From positions 1 through 64,000 of the forward strand of contig SWBL01000297.1 of NCBI GenBank assembly GCA_024195585.1: 64,000 bases of DNA, in the 5' to 3' direction. The notes beneath the pieces were generated by a model, which worked only from the letters and a program-made list of their open reading frames with translations, was not told where the DNA came from and ran no database searches. Origin of the DNA: Aureobasidium sp. EXF-3400. Taxonomy: Eukaryota; Ascomycota; Dothideomycetes; Dothideales; Saccotheciaceae. Below are positions 1-9,790 of this stretch, one piece after another (within the stretch, counting starts at the first letter, position 1; each line of letters begins with the position of its first letter). Position numbers and translations under genes: made by a program.

Positions 1-723
1 GGTCACCCACCGTAGTACTAATCTGCCGTTCAACTGCTTATGTATGGCAGAGCGGACGGGATGCCCAGTTTTCAGCTGACTGTGGCCGTATGTGCTTATA
101 CCAGTAAATCTTTTGATCATAAAGCTATCATCATTAAACAATGGTCACAAATCAGCGCTTTCAAAGACGTCAATGCGATTGGATATCCCCTTGGTCCTTG
201 TGAGCACGACTGCAACGTCCAACCCACCCACCTCTGACTTGCCGACCATCTGCCAGCAACATATGATTGGACATACGCGAGTTTCAGACACGACCTTGAA
301 CTGCAAAGGAGTGCTATCTATTCCTGTTCTTGTTGCAGTGGCAGTCTCTCCCCATGAGTCAAAGCAGCTGCGGAGCGTGCTATAGCTCGCCTCTGTCAGA
401 TTGACTGCGTGACACAGATCGATCAAGAGTACTCAAGCCATACGTATCGTCACTCCCATCACTTCGAAAACACATGGCCTGCAGGGCTTCGACAAGCTAC
501 CAGACAACTAAATGCAAGTTCGTTGTCCGATGTTTGCACAGAGACCTTCAACAACGCCATCGCTTGTTGTGAAATATTATCGGTTATAGCAGACCAAGGC
601 TGTCAGGACGTGAGCAGAGCCATGGATGTGTCGACCTTCGACTTGCTTACGATCAGCGGCCTTGAAGATACTGTACCCACTCCCCCTCTACTGGCTGTTT
701 CGAAGCTGCAAAAATGATGTCTC
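1..723. other. Left-edge non-coding stretch
   Basis: No gene is supported here. A 94-codon open frame on the minus strand (145-426) and a 103-codon frame on the plus strand (409-717) both begin with non-ATG codons and have no recognisable motif. The only structure seen is the left copy of a 31-bp direct repeat at 60-90. The left end may include the promoter or 3' end of a gene outside the window. Confidence 0.5.
60..90 (+). repeat. 31-bp imperfect direct repeat, left copy
   Basis: This segment matches 1987-2017 at 28 of 31 positions in the same orientation. The core shared by both copies is TTTTCAGCTGACTGTGG. All three differences are transitions, with G or C here and A or T in the other copy. 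The two copies flank the unrecognised gene at 724-1794. Confidence 0.7.
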
Positions 724-1794
724 CTAGCCATACATCAACGAATGCAAAGATTTCAAGTAGTTGCGATTGTTCTCAATCCCAGGGATGAATAGCATGACGA
801 ATTGTATCACGGTGACTCCAGAGTAACCCGGGAAATGCTGAGTAGCAGTCGCAGGTCCAGCATCAGCATCGTGTAAAATGATGAGTGGATCGACAGCATT
901 GACAGAAGCACGCAAGACGGCGTCGTCGACCGATATGAAGAAGTTGCGATCGATGCCATGATTCACAGTTGCTTCATCGTTTTTGATACGGTTGAAGAAT
1001 GTAGTGATTCTAGTCTGTTCCAGTCCGCCAGCAAGTTCCGTTTCGTTCTCGAGGTAGACAAATCTGAAGCCCTTTTGCATGGCTTCTGGGACTAGATGCC
1101 TCTGTAATTCCTGCTGAATCTTCGAGTCAAGTCGCTGCTTGAAACTATCCCAAGTGGCATCATCATCGTAGCTTGTCCTAAGGCATGCGAAACCCCAGAT
1201 GCCATCGTCAGGGAAAGTCTGGAGGTCGTTTGTTTGAGAGTTAAGTGCATATCTTTGAACTGCTTCAGAAGCCCATTTGATAGCACTGTTGGGGTATGGG
1301 ACATTCCTGGCAGCTGCTCTTGCCCTGGCCAACTGCTCGAGTGCACGTCGTGGTTGTGATGCTCGTTGCGCACGTCTTTCGGCACGAGCCACTTCTGCAC
1401 GGCGGTCTCTTTCCTCATGAGCAGCAAGTAATGCTTTCTTCTCATCGGGATCGGTGATGTTCTTATAAGCTTGGTCAATCACGGCCTGTACATCGGCAGT
1501 CTGCTTTTCTTGTATCTCCATCAAGGCATTTGCTGTGGATAATAGAAGCGGCTGTACACCTTCTGAGAGAATTTTCAGTTCTTCATCCGTCAACGTCGAT
1601 ACTCCGCCATCATTTAAGCATTTCCTGACCAAGTCGTTGAATGATTCACTAGTTGTGCGTGCTTTTACAGCGGCATCTTCCTTCTGTGGTGAGAGTCTAT
1701 ATTGCAAGACGTTCTTTTCTTCTCGCGAGATTCGTTCTGGTGTACTTGCTGCTTTGTGGAAGATGGGCAGCATCTTTTCAAACGCTTCCTCCAT
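724..1794 (-). CDS. Unrecognised fungal protein, single exon, 356 aa
   Basis: I do not recognise this protein. The ATG at 1794 is chosen because the sequence after it (MEEAFEKMLP) reads as a natural N-terminus. An in-frame ATG at 1902 would add 36 residues that look like translated 5' leader. The product has a charged, helix-prone N-terminal half, an Ala/Arg-rich basic segment around residues 135-165 (AEVARAERRAQRASQPRRAL), and a C-terminal half that looks globular (WGFACLRTSY, FRFVYLENETELAG, GIDRNFFISVDD, FPGYSGVTVIQFVMLFIPG). There is no signal peptide and no clear membrane helix. It ends 570 bp from the next minus-strand gene (2364-3114). Single-exon structure and coherent composition support a real gene; a species- or lineage-restricted protein is likely. 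Confidence 0.7.
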   Translation of the reverse strand: MEEAFEKMLPIFHKAASTPERISREEKNVLQYRLSPQKEDAAVKARTTSESFNDLVRKCLNDGGVSTLTDEELKILSEGVQPLLLSTANALMEIQEKQTADVQAVIDQAYKNITDPDEKKALLAAHEERDRRAEVARAERRAQRASQPRRALEQLARARAAARNVPYPNSAIKWASEAVQRYALNSQTNDLQTFPDDGIWGFACLRTSYDDDATWDSFKQRLDSKIQQELQRHLVPEAMQKGFRFVYLENETELAGGLEQTRITTFFNRIKNDEATVNHGIDRNFFISVDDAVLRASVNAVDPLIILHDADAGPATATQHFPGYSGVTVIQFVMLFIPGIENNRNYLKSLHSLMYG

Positions 1795-2363
1795 TTTGGA
1801 CAATAGTATAGTTTTGTTTTGCTTCCCAAGGTTGACAAAGACAAAGACTGGAAGGAAATTTTGTCGTTTGGCAGCGATAGAGCGATGTGAGCACGTCCAC
1901 ATCCGCGACTACCATTCAGATGCTAGAGATCGAGGGATAGGTAAATTGACCGGAGATCCGGTTGTCGATAACCTAGCAGACAGCATGATACCCAATTTTC
2001 AGCTGACTGTGGTCGTACGCCAGGAAATCAGAAACAGGGGTTGAGACAAATGCATGAGGGCACGTGATTCCCTGTATTATTTTCATAAAACTGTTCTCAA
2101 CTCCTCCTGTGTCTCAACACTCCTCTGCAAGCATTAGTCTCCCAGAGTGTACGACGAGAATGATTGCGGTCGCACAAGTCAAGGCTGTGATGTTTGCTTG
2201 TAATCGTGACTACAGAGGCCTCATTCTCGACACAATCATGAGACAATGAAACTGCACAATTCTTCTGAGAAACAGGCATTGTGATACTGTCGTCCAACAC
2301 TTACAACCTTGCGTCGGAAAGTTGAACAAGTTGAGGCAACCACGATGCCGACTCTCACCATTC
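1795..2363. other. Intergenic, upstream of the 724-1794 gene
   Basis: It holds the right copy of the 31-bp direct repeat (1987-2017), about 200 bp upstream of the minus-strand start at 1794, and otherwise nothing recognisable. It also contains the 3' flank of the gene at 2364-3114. Confidence 0.5.
1987..2017 (+). repeat. 31-bp imperfect direct repeat, right copy
   Basis: Right copy of the repeat at 60-90 (28 of 31 identical). Relative to the left copy it carries two G-to-A and one C-to-T change. It lies in the presumed promoter of the minus-strand gene at 724-1794. It may be a conserved promoter element, a duplicated promoter or a transposon scar; the sequence alone does not decide. Confidence 0.7.
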
Positions 2364-3114
2364 TCATAAACTGGCAGGTTGTGGGTCACCTGGCTTGGCC
2401 CTATAGCTGATTCTTCCTGCGGGCAAGAAGAACAATGCAACCAAAGCTCCACCACGCACTTCCGGGTAATGATGCGTACCAGGTCCTGGCGACGTCCAAC
2501 CTGCACCTTGCCAGCCTTGCATACCCTTCAACTCAGCACTCTTATCTACTTGCACGACACAATTGATCTCGCCATAAGGATGAGAGTGATATTGACCCGA
2601 GTACTAATGTTGGTAACCGCATCAGCAACATAGCCTTTTGGCAGTTGGTGGTAAGCGAGCACTCAACATACCTCTTCTTCACTTTCCATGTACACTGTCG
2701 TGATGGAGAAGAATCTGTTTTCAGCGCTGGGAAGAAGAACCTTAGAGCGACGGTACTTTGCTCCATCGAGTTCGAAATTGGCGACCCAGCCTTCTTCGAG
2801 GCCTTGACGAGTCAAGTCGCACAGGTCTTCATATACTGGATTACCAGGTCCATAATTTGCGTTGAGATAGGCTTCGAGTTCGTGGCCTGGTGTACTGAGG
2901 AATACAGTCACATCAGCGTGGAACGATGCACGAGAATAGTTCGAAGGGAGACACACAGATCTTCGACTTCGGAGAAGAAGTCGCGGCAACGCGAGACCAA
3001 TCTCTGAGCTGTTGGGTAGGCGTTCAAATCGACTTCAGTTGGAGGCACATTGTTTCTTGACGAAGTATTGCCAGTGTTCAGAGGCATCGTAGAGCTCATT
3101 ACTGCTGCTGACAT
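2364..3114 (-). CDS. PnbB/DUF4863-like protein (4-hydroxylaminobenzoate lyase family), 206 aa, 3 exons
   Basis: Coding exons are 3114-2957, 2894-2672 and 2603-2364. Introns of 62 and 68 bp start with gtgtgt and gtatgt and end with ctcag and attag; the phases join exactly. The product shows the features I recall for bacterial PnbB (4-hydroxylaminobenzoate lyase, which turns 4-hydroxylaminobenzoate into protocatechuate and ammonia): an N-terminal helical part ending ELEAYLNANYGPG, then EEGWVANFELDG, a cupin-like core YHSHPYGEINCVV, and the end segment GWTSPGPGTHHYPEVRGG followed by LFFLPAGRISY. Its length is close to that of bacterial members. The introns show it is a resident fungal gene. It shares a 505-bp divergent promoter region with the oxidoreductase at 3620-4755, which hints at common regulation. 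Family membership is fairly secure; the substrate in this fungus is unknown. Confidence 0.8.
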
Positions 3115-3619
3115 TGTTGCTTCTATGGCAAGGTAGGTGGGTTGATGTGCAAGTGGGTAGTTCCTGCTGTTGAACAGTCGCAGTGCAACGAGAACCTTTC
3201 AAATCCTGCAGCTGCTTATAGGAGCACTCTCGCTGATGATGTACTTGAGTTTTGGTATAGTAATCAGAAAACACAAAAGTAAGCCACCGCGAAGCAAGAC
3301 CCCGCTCTGGATAACCGGCATCACCTTCTCGCAGTCCACAACAAAGAACACCCTCACATCGAAGAGGTACGAATTAGCGGAGTATTGAAACGGATGACGA
3401 GATAATCAACTTAAAAGCTAGTTATACCATGGTTCAGCAAGTGGTTGTGGTGCAACACCGAGGGGATGCTTACTCTCACGACCACATGCGAGAAGCATAT
3501 AAATAGCAGATCCCTGCTACAGAGTCTATACTGCATAGCTGTTGCGTCTTCATTTCTCTGCGAGCTCCTCTGTCAGCTGCGACTTGGTACTGATAGTCAT
3601 ATTAGGCACAATTCCCACA
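3115..3619. other. Divergent promoter region, PnbB-like gene and MDR oxidoreductase
   Basis: This 505-bp gap separates two head-to-head genes. It contains a TATA-like element facing the plus-strand gene (3498-3505). No other element is recognised. Confidence 0.55.
3498..3505 (+). promoter_or_regulatory. TATA-like box of the MDR oxidoreductase
   Basis: The sequence TATAAATA lies 115 bp upstream of the ATG at 3620. Position and sequence fit a fungal TATA box; there is no expression evidence. Confidence 0.5.
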
Positions 3620-4755
3620 ATGAAAGAAGCTCATATCGATGCCGACATCAATGTCACACTTCACGATGTACCGATACCAGAAGTGACCGAACCACATCAG
3701 ATTCTCATCAAAGTAATTGTAGCAGGCTGCAACCCAAAGGATTGGAAAATGCCTGCGGGTATTCTTGTCACAATCGGTTTATGTTCAAACAGCGGCGATG
3801 ATGTAGCAGGTAATGAATCTTTCAGTGCCACACTTTCGTATTGTCGTACTGACTAGTCATACGTCAAGGTATCGTCTCTGCTGTTGGCTCTGCCGTCCGT
3901 GATTTCCGGCCTGGCGATCGCGTAGCCGCACTACACCAACTCGGTGCTCCACATGGAACCTACGCCGAAATGGCTCTGGTCTGGGACCATACAACGTTTC
4001 ATATTGGCGACCGTCCGTTCGAAGAGGCCGCTGCAATACCGATGGCATATTACATGGCATCCATCGGCCTTTTCGGGATGTTGAGGTTACCGATGATGTG
4101 GCAGCGACCTCATGGTGAGGACAAAGCCATGCCGCTGGTCATATACGGAGCTTCAGGAGCTGTGGGTTCTGCTGTAGTGCAGCTCGCAGTCAATGCCAAC
4201 TTCCATCCTCTGATATGTATTGCTGGAGGGTCAGGAGCATCTGTGGTGCAGCCACTCATCGATAGCAGCAAAGGTGATGTGGTTTTGGACTACCGAGAGG
4301 GTCCCGAAAAGCTTGTCGAGAACATGAAAGCTGCACTGGGCAAGCATGAATTGCATCATGCCTTCGACTGTGTGAGCGAGAAGGGCTCTTCAGCAAACAT
4401 ATGCCGCGTGCTTCAGCGAGGAGGACGGATAAGTCTAGTCTTGCCATTAGGAGTTCAAGAAGTCCCGCCCGGCTTCGAGGTTAGCACAGCCATGGCTGGT
4501 AATCTTTGGCCCGGCTTCAAGAACAAAAGTGAAACGCATGGAGCGATGGGTCTGGCAGGAGGGACAGAGTTTGGATATTGTTACTCCAGGCTGCTTGGCT
4601 ATTGGTTCAGTGAAGGAAAACTACGTGTCCATCGTCCTGAGGTGGTCGAGGGTGGCCTGCTCGGTGTAGAGAAAGCGCTGAAGGATCTCAGGGAGGGAAG
4701 GAATCATGGAGTGAAGTACGTCGTCCGCGTCAGAGAAACGCCCGGGCTGGAGTGA
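3620..4755 (+). CDS. Zinc-free MDR alcohol dehydrogenase / quinone oxidoreductase-like protein, 358 aa, 2 exons
   Basis: Exons are 3620-3809 and 3869-4755. The 59-bp intron (gtaatg to gtcaag, with a CTGAC branch site) splits a glycine codon and restores the typical motif GDDVAG-IVSAVG. The product has the GroES-like N-terminal half (KVIVAGCNPKDWKMP, then RPGDRVAALHQLGAPHGTYA) and a Rossmann NAD(P)H-binding segment IYGASGAVGSAVVQLA. It lacks the structural-zinc cysteines, so it belongs with enoyl reductase and quinone oxidoreductase types (the LovC/ToxD-like set common in fungi). The length is normal. No polyketide synthase lies nearby, so a role as a trans-acting enoyl reductase is not supported here. 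The divergent partner is the PnbB-like gene, and a joint role in aromatic or xenobiotic metabolism is only an inference. Confidence 0.88.
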
Positions 4756-5318
4756 GGTCTCGACACAGCGCACTTATTCAAGTACATTGAGATCAAGCAG
4801 CTATCCATATGGCATGACCTTACTCATCTTGAGAAGATGAAGAGCATCGTAGATGGGTTTCGAAAAGAACAGATGATCGAGTTGCTAGCTCTCGGTAGAC
4901 CTTTGAGAACCCGTATGTTTTCGTCTGGGATTATGGGCTGACTGGCCGATGTGCACAACTCACCGACGAGCCGAACAATCCAGTATATATAACTCAGTAA
5001 CAATGAGCTGTGTCCGTCATATGCCCTCAGATAGATTAAAAAGAAGATCCAAGACACTGCGACTATCTCTAGGAGGTGCGAAGTTGGCGACAGGGTCGTA
5101 TGCACAGCAAGCATAACTTGCATAACTGTTATGCTTACGAGGCGCGTCATTCGAGGGAGGAACAGCTATTGTCATCTCCCTGTTCACTCAATTACTTTCC
5201 ACCAACAATCCAATCGCGTCTTTTTGCCTCTATTTCATCATTGACATTACTCACACTCCATTGATACATTGAGAAAAAACGCGTCAAGGAAAACGAAAAA
5301 ACGATAAAAAGCGACAAG
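4756..5318. other. Intergenic, 5' of the Tho1-like gene
   Basis: No gene is supported. The stretch just before 5319 is A-rich (AAAAAACG and GATAAAAAG motifs), as expected for a 5' leader of a strongly expressed fungal gene. Confidence 0.5.
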
Positions 5319-6137
5319 ATGACCGAATACACCAAGATGAAGAACGCCGAGCTCGAGGCGCTGCTTAAGGAGCGCAACCTCCCTCACACTGGCAAGAAGG
5401 CCGACCTCGTCAAGAGACTCCAAGAGCACGACGCGCAAACCGCCGATGGCTCTGCACCTGGCAAGGAAGACGAGATCGACTGGGACGATGAAGCAACCAC
5501 AGATGCTGCCGCCGTCGCAATCGCAGCTGGTGGTCAAGGACAACCTCCCAACCCACAAGCCGTACCCAACCAGCAAGCCGACATCGACCCCTCGCAGACA
5601 GACGACCTCACAGTGATCAAGCCCGCCGACGACGCGTCAACAGCCCAACCCGCAGATGGCACCGCACCTTCAGAAGCTCAACCAGAAGAACCCGCTAAGC
5701 CTGCTGTCGACTTCACCTCTGGACTCGCCAAAACCACTCTAGACCAAGAGATTGAGAAGCGCAAGGCGCGCGCAAAGAAGTTTGGCTTGAACGAGGACGA
5801 GGACGAGGCATTGAAGGCTCTGGAACGCGCAAAGCGCTTCGGCAACACCGAGATGCCCGGCAAGCTCAACGAAGCTCTTCCCGAGCGTCGCGAGCGCAAG
5901 AGAGGTGCCCCTACCGATGGAGAGCAGCAAGGTGCTAGCAAGAAGCGCGAGAACAACGACAACAAGCGCGGCGGTCGCAGAGATGGTAGAAGAGGTGGTG
6001 GTGCACAAACTCAAGCAAAGGCTCCCGCTCCAGCCGCAGCTGCCCCTGCAAAGAAGGAGAAGCCGCAGATGAGCGAGGCAGATCGGGCAAAGGCTGAGGC
6101 TCGTAAGGCAAGATTCGCAGCACCATCATCATCATAG
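5319..6137 (+). CDS. THO1: Tho1/CIP29-like SAP-domain RNA-binding protein, 272 aa
   Basis: This is a single-exon gene. An N-terminal SAP motif occupies about residues 5-40 (KNAELEALLKERNLPHTGKK followed by ADLVKRLQEHD). An acidic and Ala/Pro-rich linker follows. The conserved Tho1/MOS11 C-terminal block sits at about residues 128-175 (FTSGLAKTTLDQEIEKRKAR, AKKFGLNEDEDEALKALERA). The tail is basic and RGG-like (KRGGRRDGRRGGG) and ends in a Lys/Ala-rich segment. Yeast Tho1 and human SARNP bind nucleic acid and act with the THO/TREX complex in mRNP assembly and export in the nucleus. The ATG follows an A-rich leader. Identification is strong; the function is taken from the family. Confidence 0.9.
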   Translation: MTEYTKMKNAELEALLKERNLPHTGKKADLVKRLQEHDAQTADGSAPGKEDEIDWDDEATTDAAAVAIAAGGQGQPPNPQAVPNQQADIDPSQTDDLTVIKPADDASTAQPADGTAPSEAQPEEPAKPAVDFTSGLAKTTLDQEIEKRKARAKKFGLNEDEDEALKALERAKRFGNTEMPGKLNEALPERRERKRGAPTDGEQQGASKKRENNDNKRGGRRDGRRGGGAQTQAKAPAPAAAAPAKKEKPQMSEADRAKAEARKARFAAPSSS

Positions 6138-6538
6138 TATGAATTGCATGGTACTTGTCTTGAGGTCTCCCTCTGTATCATGACCTCTAGATGCAAGAGG
6201 TGCACTGTCCAGCACCGTCGCAACTGATTATCTTGATTTGGCAGGAGTGATCGGGCGGAACTTGTGGCAGTCAGGTAGATGATGTTGAAGAGGGTTTGGG
6301 TACTCGCCTTGAGACTCGAAAAGCGGCTCCATACAAACATAGGGTAGCACGTAAATGAAAACACGAAATTTCTGAAATACATCTTTGTTCAAGTCTGTCT
6401 GAGATCTGGTGGTATAAAAATATGAAAGATGTCAACATGGTATATGGGGACTTGACGACAAGTTCTCTCTCGCACTCTCTGTGCTCAATATTGGATGGTA
6501 TCATCACTAGTATCTTGACATGCATTGCTCCAGTGCGT
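6138..6538. other. Convergent intergenic region
   Basis: These are the 3' flanks of the Tho1-like gene (+) and the acyl-CoA synthetase gene (-). Nothing else is recognised. Confidence 0.6.
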
Positions 6539-8875
6539 CTACAACTTGGCCCTGGCACTGCTCTGTGACTCAGCCTCAGTGTACATCTCATCGATGATAG
6601 TGCGGTACTTCTTCGCGGTCTGAGGTCTCTTAGTCTTGAGTCTATTGTTACTAATGTTAGCTTCTTGCATCACTGTGTGTTGTAGAGTATAACTTACGTA
6701 GGTGTGAGAAGTTCATTGTCGACCGTGAAAGGCTCGACCATCAATCGTACGTTGCGCACCCTCTCGTAACTGTTGAACTTGTTCTTCTTGCCAATCTTGT
6801 CGAGCTCCTTGAGAACGGCATGGCGGACCTTGACGTCCTGAGCTGCCGCCTCCAAGGCCTTGATATCTGTTGCGCCTAGTTGCTTACCGAGCACCTTGCT
6901 TGCGAAAGGCGCAAATGTGTCGGGCTGAATGCCGAAGATGGCAACCAGGAATGCTCTGTCGCTGTCTCCATGCACGTATGCTTGCGCGAACCAGGTTGTG
7001 TTGCCAAGGTAGACATTCTCGATGCGCTCTGGTGAGATGTACTCACCTTGGGCCAGCTTGAGAACGTTCTTTCTGCGATCGATGATCCTGAAACGGCCGA
7101 GCTCGTCCACTGAACAGATGTCGCCGGTGCGGAACCAGCCATCTGGGAGAATTGCTTTTTGCGTCTCCTCTGGATTCTTGAGGTACTCTCTGAACACGGT
7201 CGGTCCGCGAACCATGAGCTCACCACGAGGGTACGGCTTGTCAGATGCAAAATACTCCATGTCTGGCACATCCATAAGACACAACTCTGAGGTAGGCATG
7301 ACTGCACCACAATTGCCGGCTGTCATATCACCATCAATCTGAGAACAAGCAATAGCGTATGTCTCGGTGAGACCATAACCTTGCATGAAGTTGTTTCCGA
7401 AAACTACTCGCATAAACTGCTGCATGGACGGGTCAATAGGAGCCGAACCAGACACCATGGCTCTGACACGATCCAAGCCGAGTTGAGCAGTCACCTTCTT
7501 GCCCCAGATACGGTCATAGAAAGCATGCTTGTTTGTAGCTTGCTTTGGATCAGGGTTGTTTAGGGTTGCTAACTTGGTCGACACGACGTGTCTCGAAAGA
7601 GCTCCTCTGACGCCAGATGATTCCACGGTGGCGGTCTTGATGGCGCCACCGAAGCGATTGAATGAGCGAGGTACACTGATCAAGCTGGTGGGTCGGAGAA
7701 GTTTGAAGTCGTCAACAAGTTCCAAGATGTTGCCGTGGAAATAACCAATAGCACTACCAGCCCAAAGAGCAGAGCCCTCAGTGACGCGCTCGTAGATGTG
7801 AGCCAGAGGTAGATAAGAGCACATGACATCTCCATCCTTCATGTCAACCAGAGTCATGGAAGAAGAGGCAGCGGCAACTGCATTTGCGTGTGTCAAAACC
7901 ACACCCTTGGGTGCACCAGTTGTACCGGAAGTGTAGTTGATGGTGACGATGTCTTCGGGCTGGGGAACATTGTAAGGGCGGGGATTAGCCTCGCCCATGG
8001 CCTCGACATCGCGAATGTAGACGACTTGAATACCAACTTCAGAAGCTAGAGCGTTGAGAAGATCGGCTTTGGAAGTTCCAGGTAATTCGGAGCCCGAAGT
8101 CAGAGGGTCAAGCGAGACGATAATCTTGAGAGTGGGGCAGCGCGGGGCAAGTTTGAGGAGGGTTGGGATGTGGTTCACAGAGGTTGCGACGGCAGAAAGT
8201 TGTGAGTGGTTGATGATGTACTCGGTTGTGTCGGGGCCCAAAGTGTCGTAAAGGGAGACAGTGTACAGGGCTTGAGACATGCAGCCAAGATCTTGTGGAA
8301 TCAGCATGTTTTGGACAAGCAAGACGTGCAGATGGCTTTCACTCACCAACAACCTGCCACTCGGGACGGTTTTGGCACCAGAGACCAATACCGTACTGTC
8401 TACCAGTAATTCCATGTTTGCTGTGAAGGTGCACCAAACCGACACCAAAGTTCTTCCTTCTCTCTTGAATCTGACCATACGTTTCCCAGACATAGGGCCC
8501 GAAAGTCTTTGTCGTGGCGTCGTAAGGACGTTGTCCGAGACATTTCGCATTGGGTATGCGGTTGGCTAGATTGTCGGGTTAGAATCTGTTGAATGGGTAG
8601 CATGTACTTTGCTGGCACGACTCACCTGTCTGCTCGAAGTAGTCATGCGCAGACGTGATCTAGTCGCTTTTGTAAGCAGGTATACCCGACAAGCTCGACG
8701 CGATGCATACTTGAGGGTCCAAGCTGTGAAGAAACCCGTCCTTGAATCTCCAATGCCTGTAGATCTTGCTTCGTCCCGGCTCTTCGCTACCGTCGACAGC
8801 AACACTGTAGGGTGCGCCAGGTGGGGGAGGGACCCTAATCTCGTTTGCGCGTGCAAGAGCTGGAGTCAAGACCAT
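6539..8875 (-). CDS. FAA2: Long-chain acyl-CoA synthetase, peroxisomal type, 704 aa, 5 exons
   Basis: Exons are 8875-8711, 8659-8626, 8565-8347, 8291-6698 and 6641-6539. Introns are 50-60 bp with consensus ends, and exon 2 is only 34 bp. The product is an AMP-forming ligase that activates fatty acids. It has the P-loop motif NYTSGTTGAPKGVVLTHANA (about residues 260-280), YLPLAHIYERV, the adenylate motif QGYGLTETYA, and the C-terminal hinge and lid segment DGWFRTGDICSVDELGRFRI with DRRKNVLKLAQGEYISPERI. The short last exon ends in SSARAKL; AKL is a good type 1 peroxisomal targeting signal, which suggests the Faa2-like peroxisomal enzyme that feeds beta-oxidation. Retention of the last intron would stop translation at once (TAA at 6696-6694) and lose the signal. 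The length is normal for the family. The symbol is by similarity. Confidence 0.92.
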
Positions 8876-9790
8876 GTTGGTAACTGGAGCCTTCGGCGGT
8901 AGAGGGAGGTTTCAAAGAGTGCGATCGTAGTATTGCAAGGAAAAAGATGTCTAGAAGCTCAAGTCAGCTATTGTTCAACTAAACCAGATAGAGGATAGGG
9001 AACGAAGGGCGGCGCGAGACCCTTCGGCGACTCCGAGAACGAGCCAACTAAGCACATACAAGACAGGAACCACCCAAAAGTGACAAGGATTGCCAGGCGC
9101 AAAGTAAGACGGCAGTCTTCGAGAAAGGGAGACAGAGCAGATTAACTATGTGTTGCTTACTTGCAGCTGTACGAGTACGATCAGGATTCTGGAACATCAA
9201 ACACCGAGGCATCCAATGTCGTCGTTAGATCTTTCCCATTCACGTGGAACCGAGGCATCCCGCCTCTTGGCTGCGTCAAGCGCATCGGTGTCCCCAGCAT
9301 TGACACATGAGATGGAAGCATTCCCAATAATGACACATCTCTGCCGACCTCTGCCACGTCCAATTTTGGATTCTGCTTCAACTCATGACCGATATGAACG
9401 AGGTGATGCCTCAAGGTCTTATCCATCTCCCCATGTAGATGCTATACATGCAGCAGTCTACAGTAGATGCCTCAGCTCGTCTGCCAAACCTTGTTGACTG
9501 AATTTAGCTTTCTCCCCGCGCGGCCAAGGGCGGGGACGACCTCGCACCAATTCCCCTTTTCAGACCCTTGGTCAGGCTGTCGGGAATCGGGATAATCATG
9601 CTCCATCCTTCAAGCATGTGAACACGTCGGATAGATAATTACCTAGGCAAGTATCGCCAGGGCTCACAATATGGACTCTTGAAATACTCCCATCGCTGTG
9701 TACAATAGCCGACAATGCCAAAAGGAGATCCTCGCCATGCTATACCTCTATAAAACAGTTGCAAAAACCTCTAAACCCTCTCATAAATGT
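8876..9790. other. Intergenic, 915 bp
   Basis: It contains the 5' flank of the acyl-CoA synthetase and the 3' flank of the DUF3431 gene. Open frames of about 80-115 codons at 9150-9497 (+) and 9181-9426 (-) overlap each other and have no recognisable motif, so no gene is called. Confidence 0.5.

Noticed and set aside
2364..3114. PnbB-like gene as bacterial contamination
   Set aside because: Two phase-consistent fungal introns interrupt it and neighbouring genes on both sides are fungal.
3620..4755. MDR oxidoreductase as part of a polyketide cluster
   Set aside because: No polyketide synthase, NRPS, tailoring oxygenase set or cluster regulator is present within the window.
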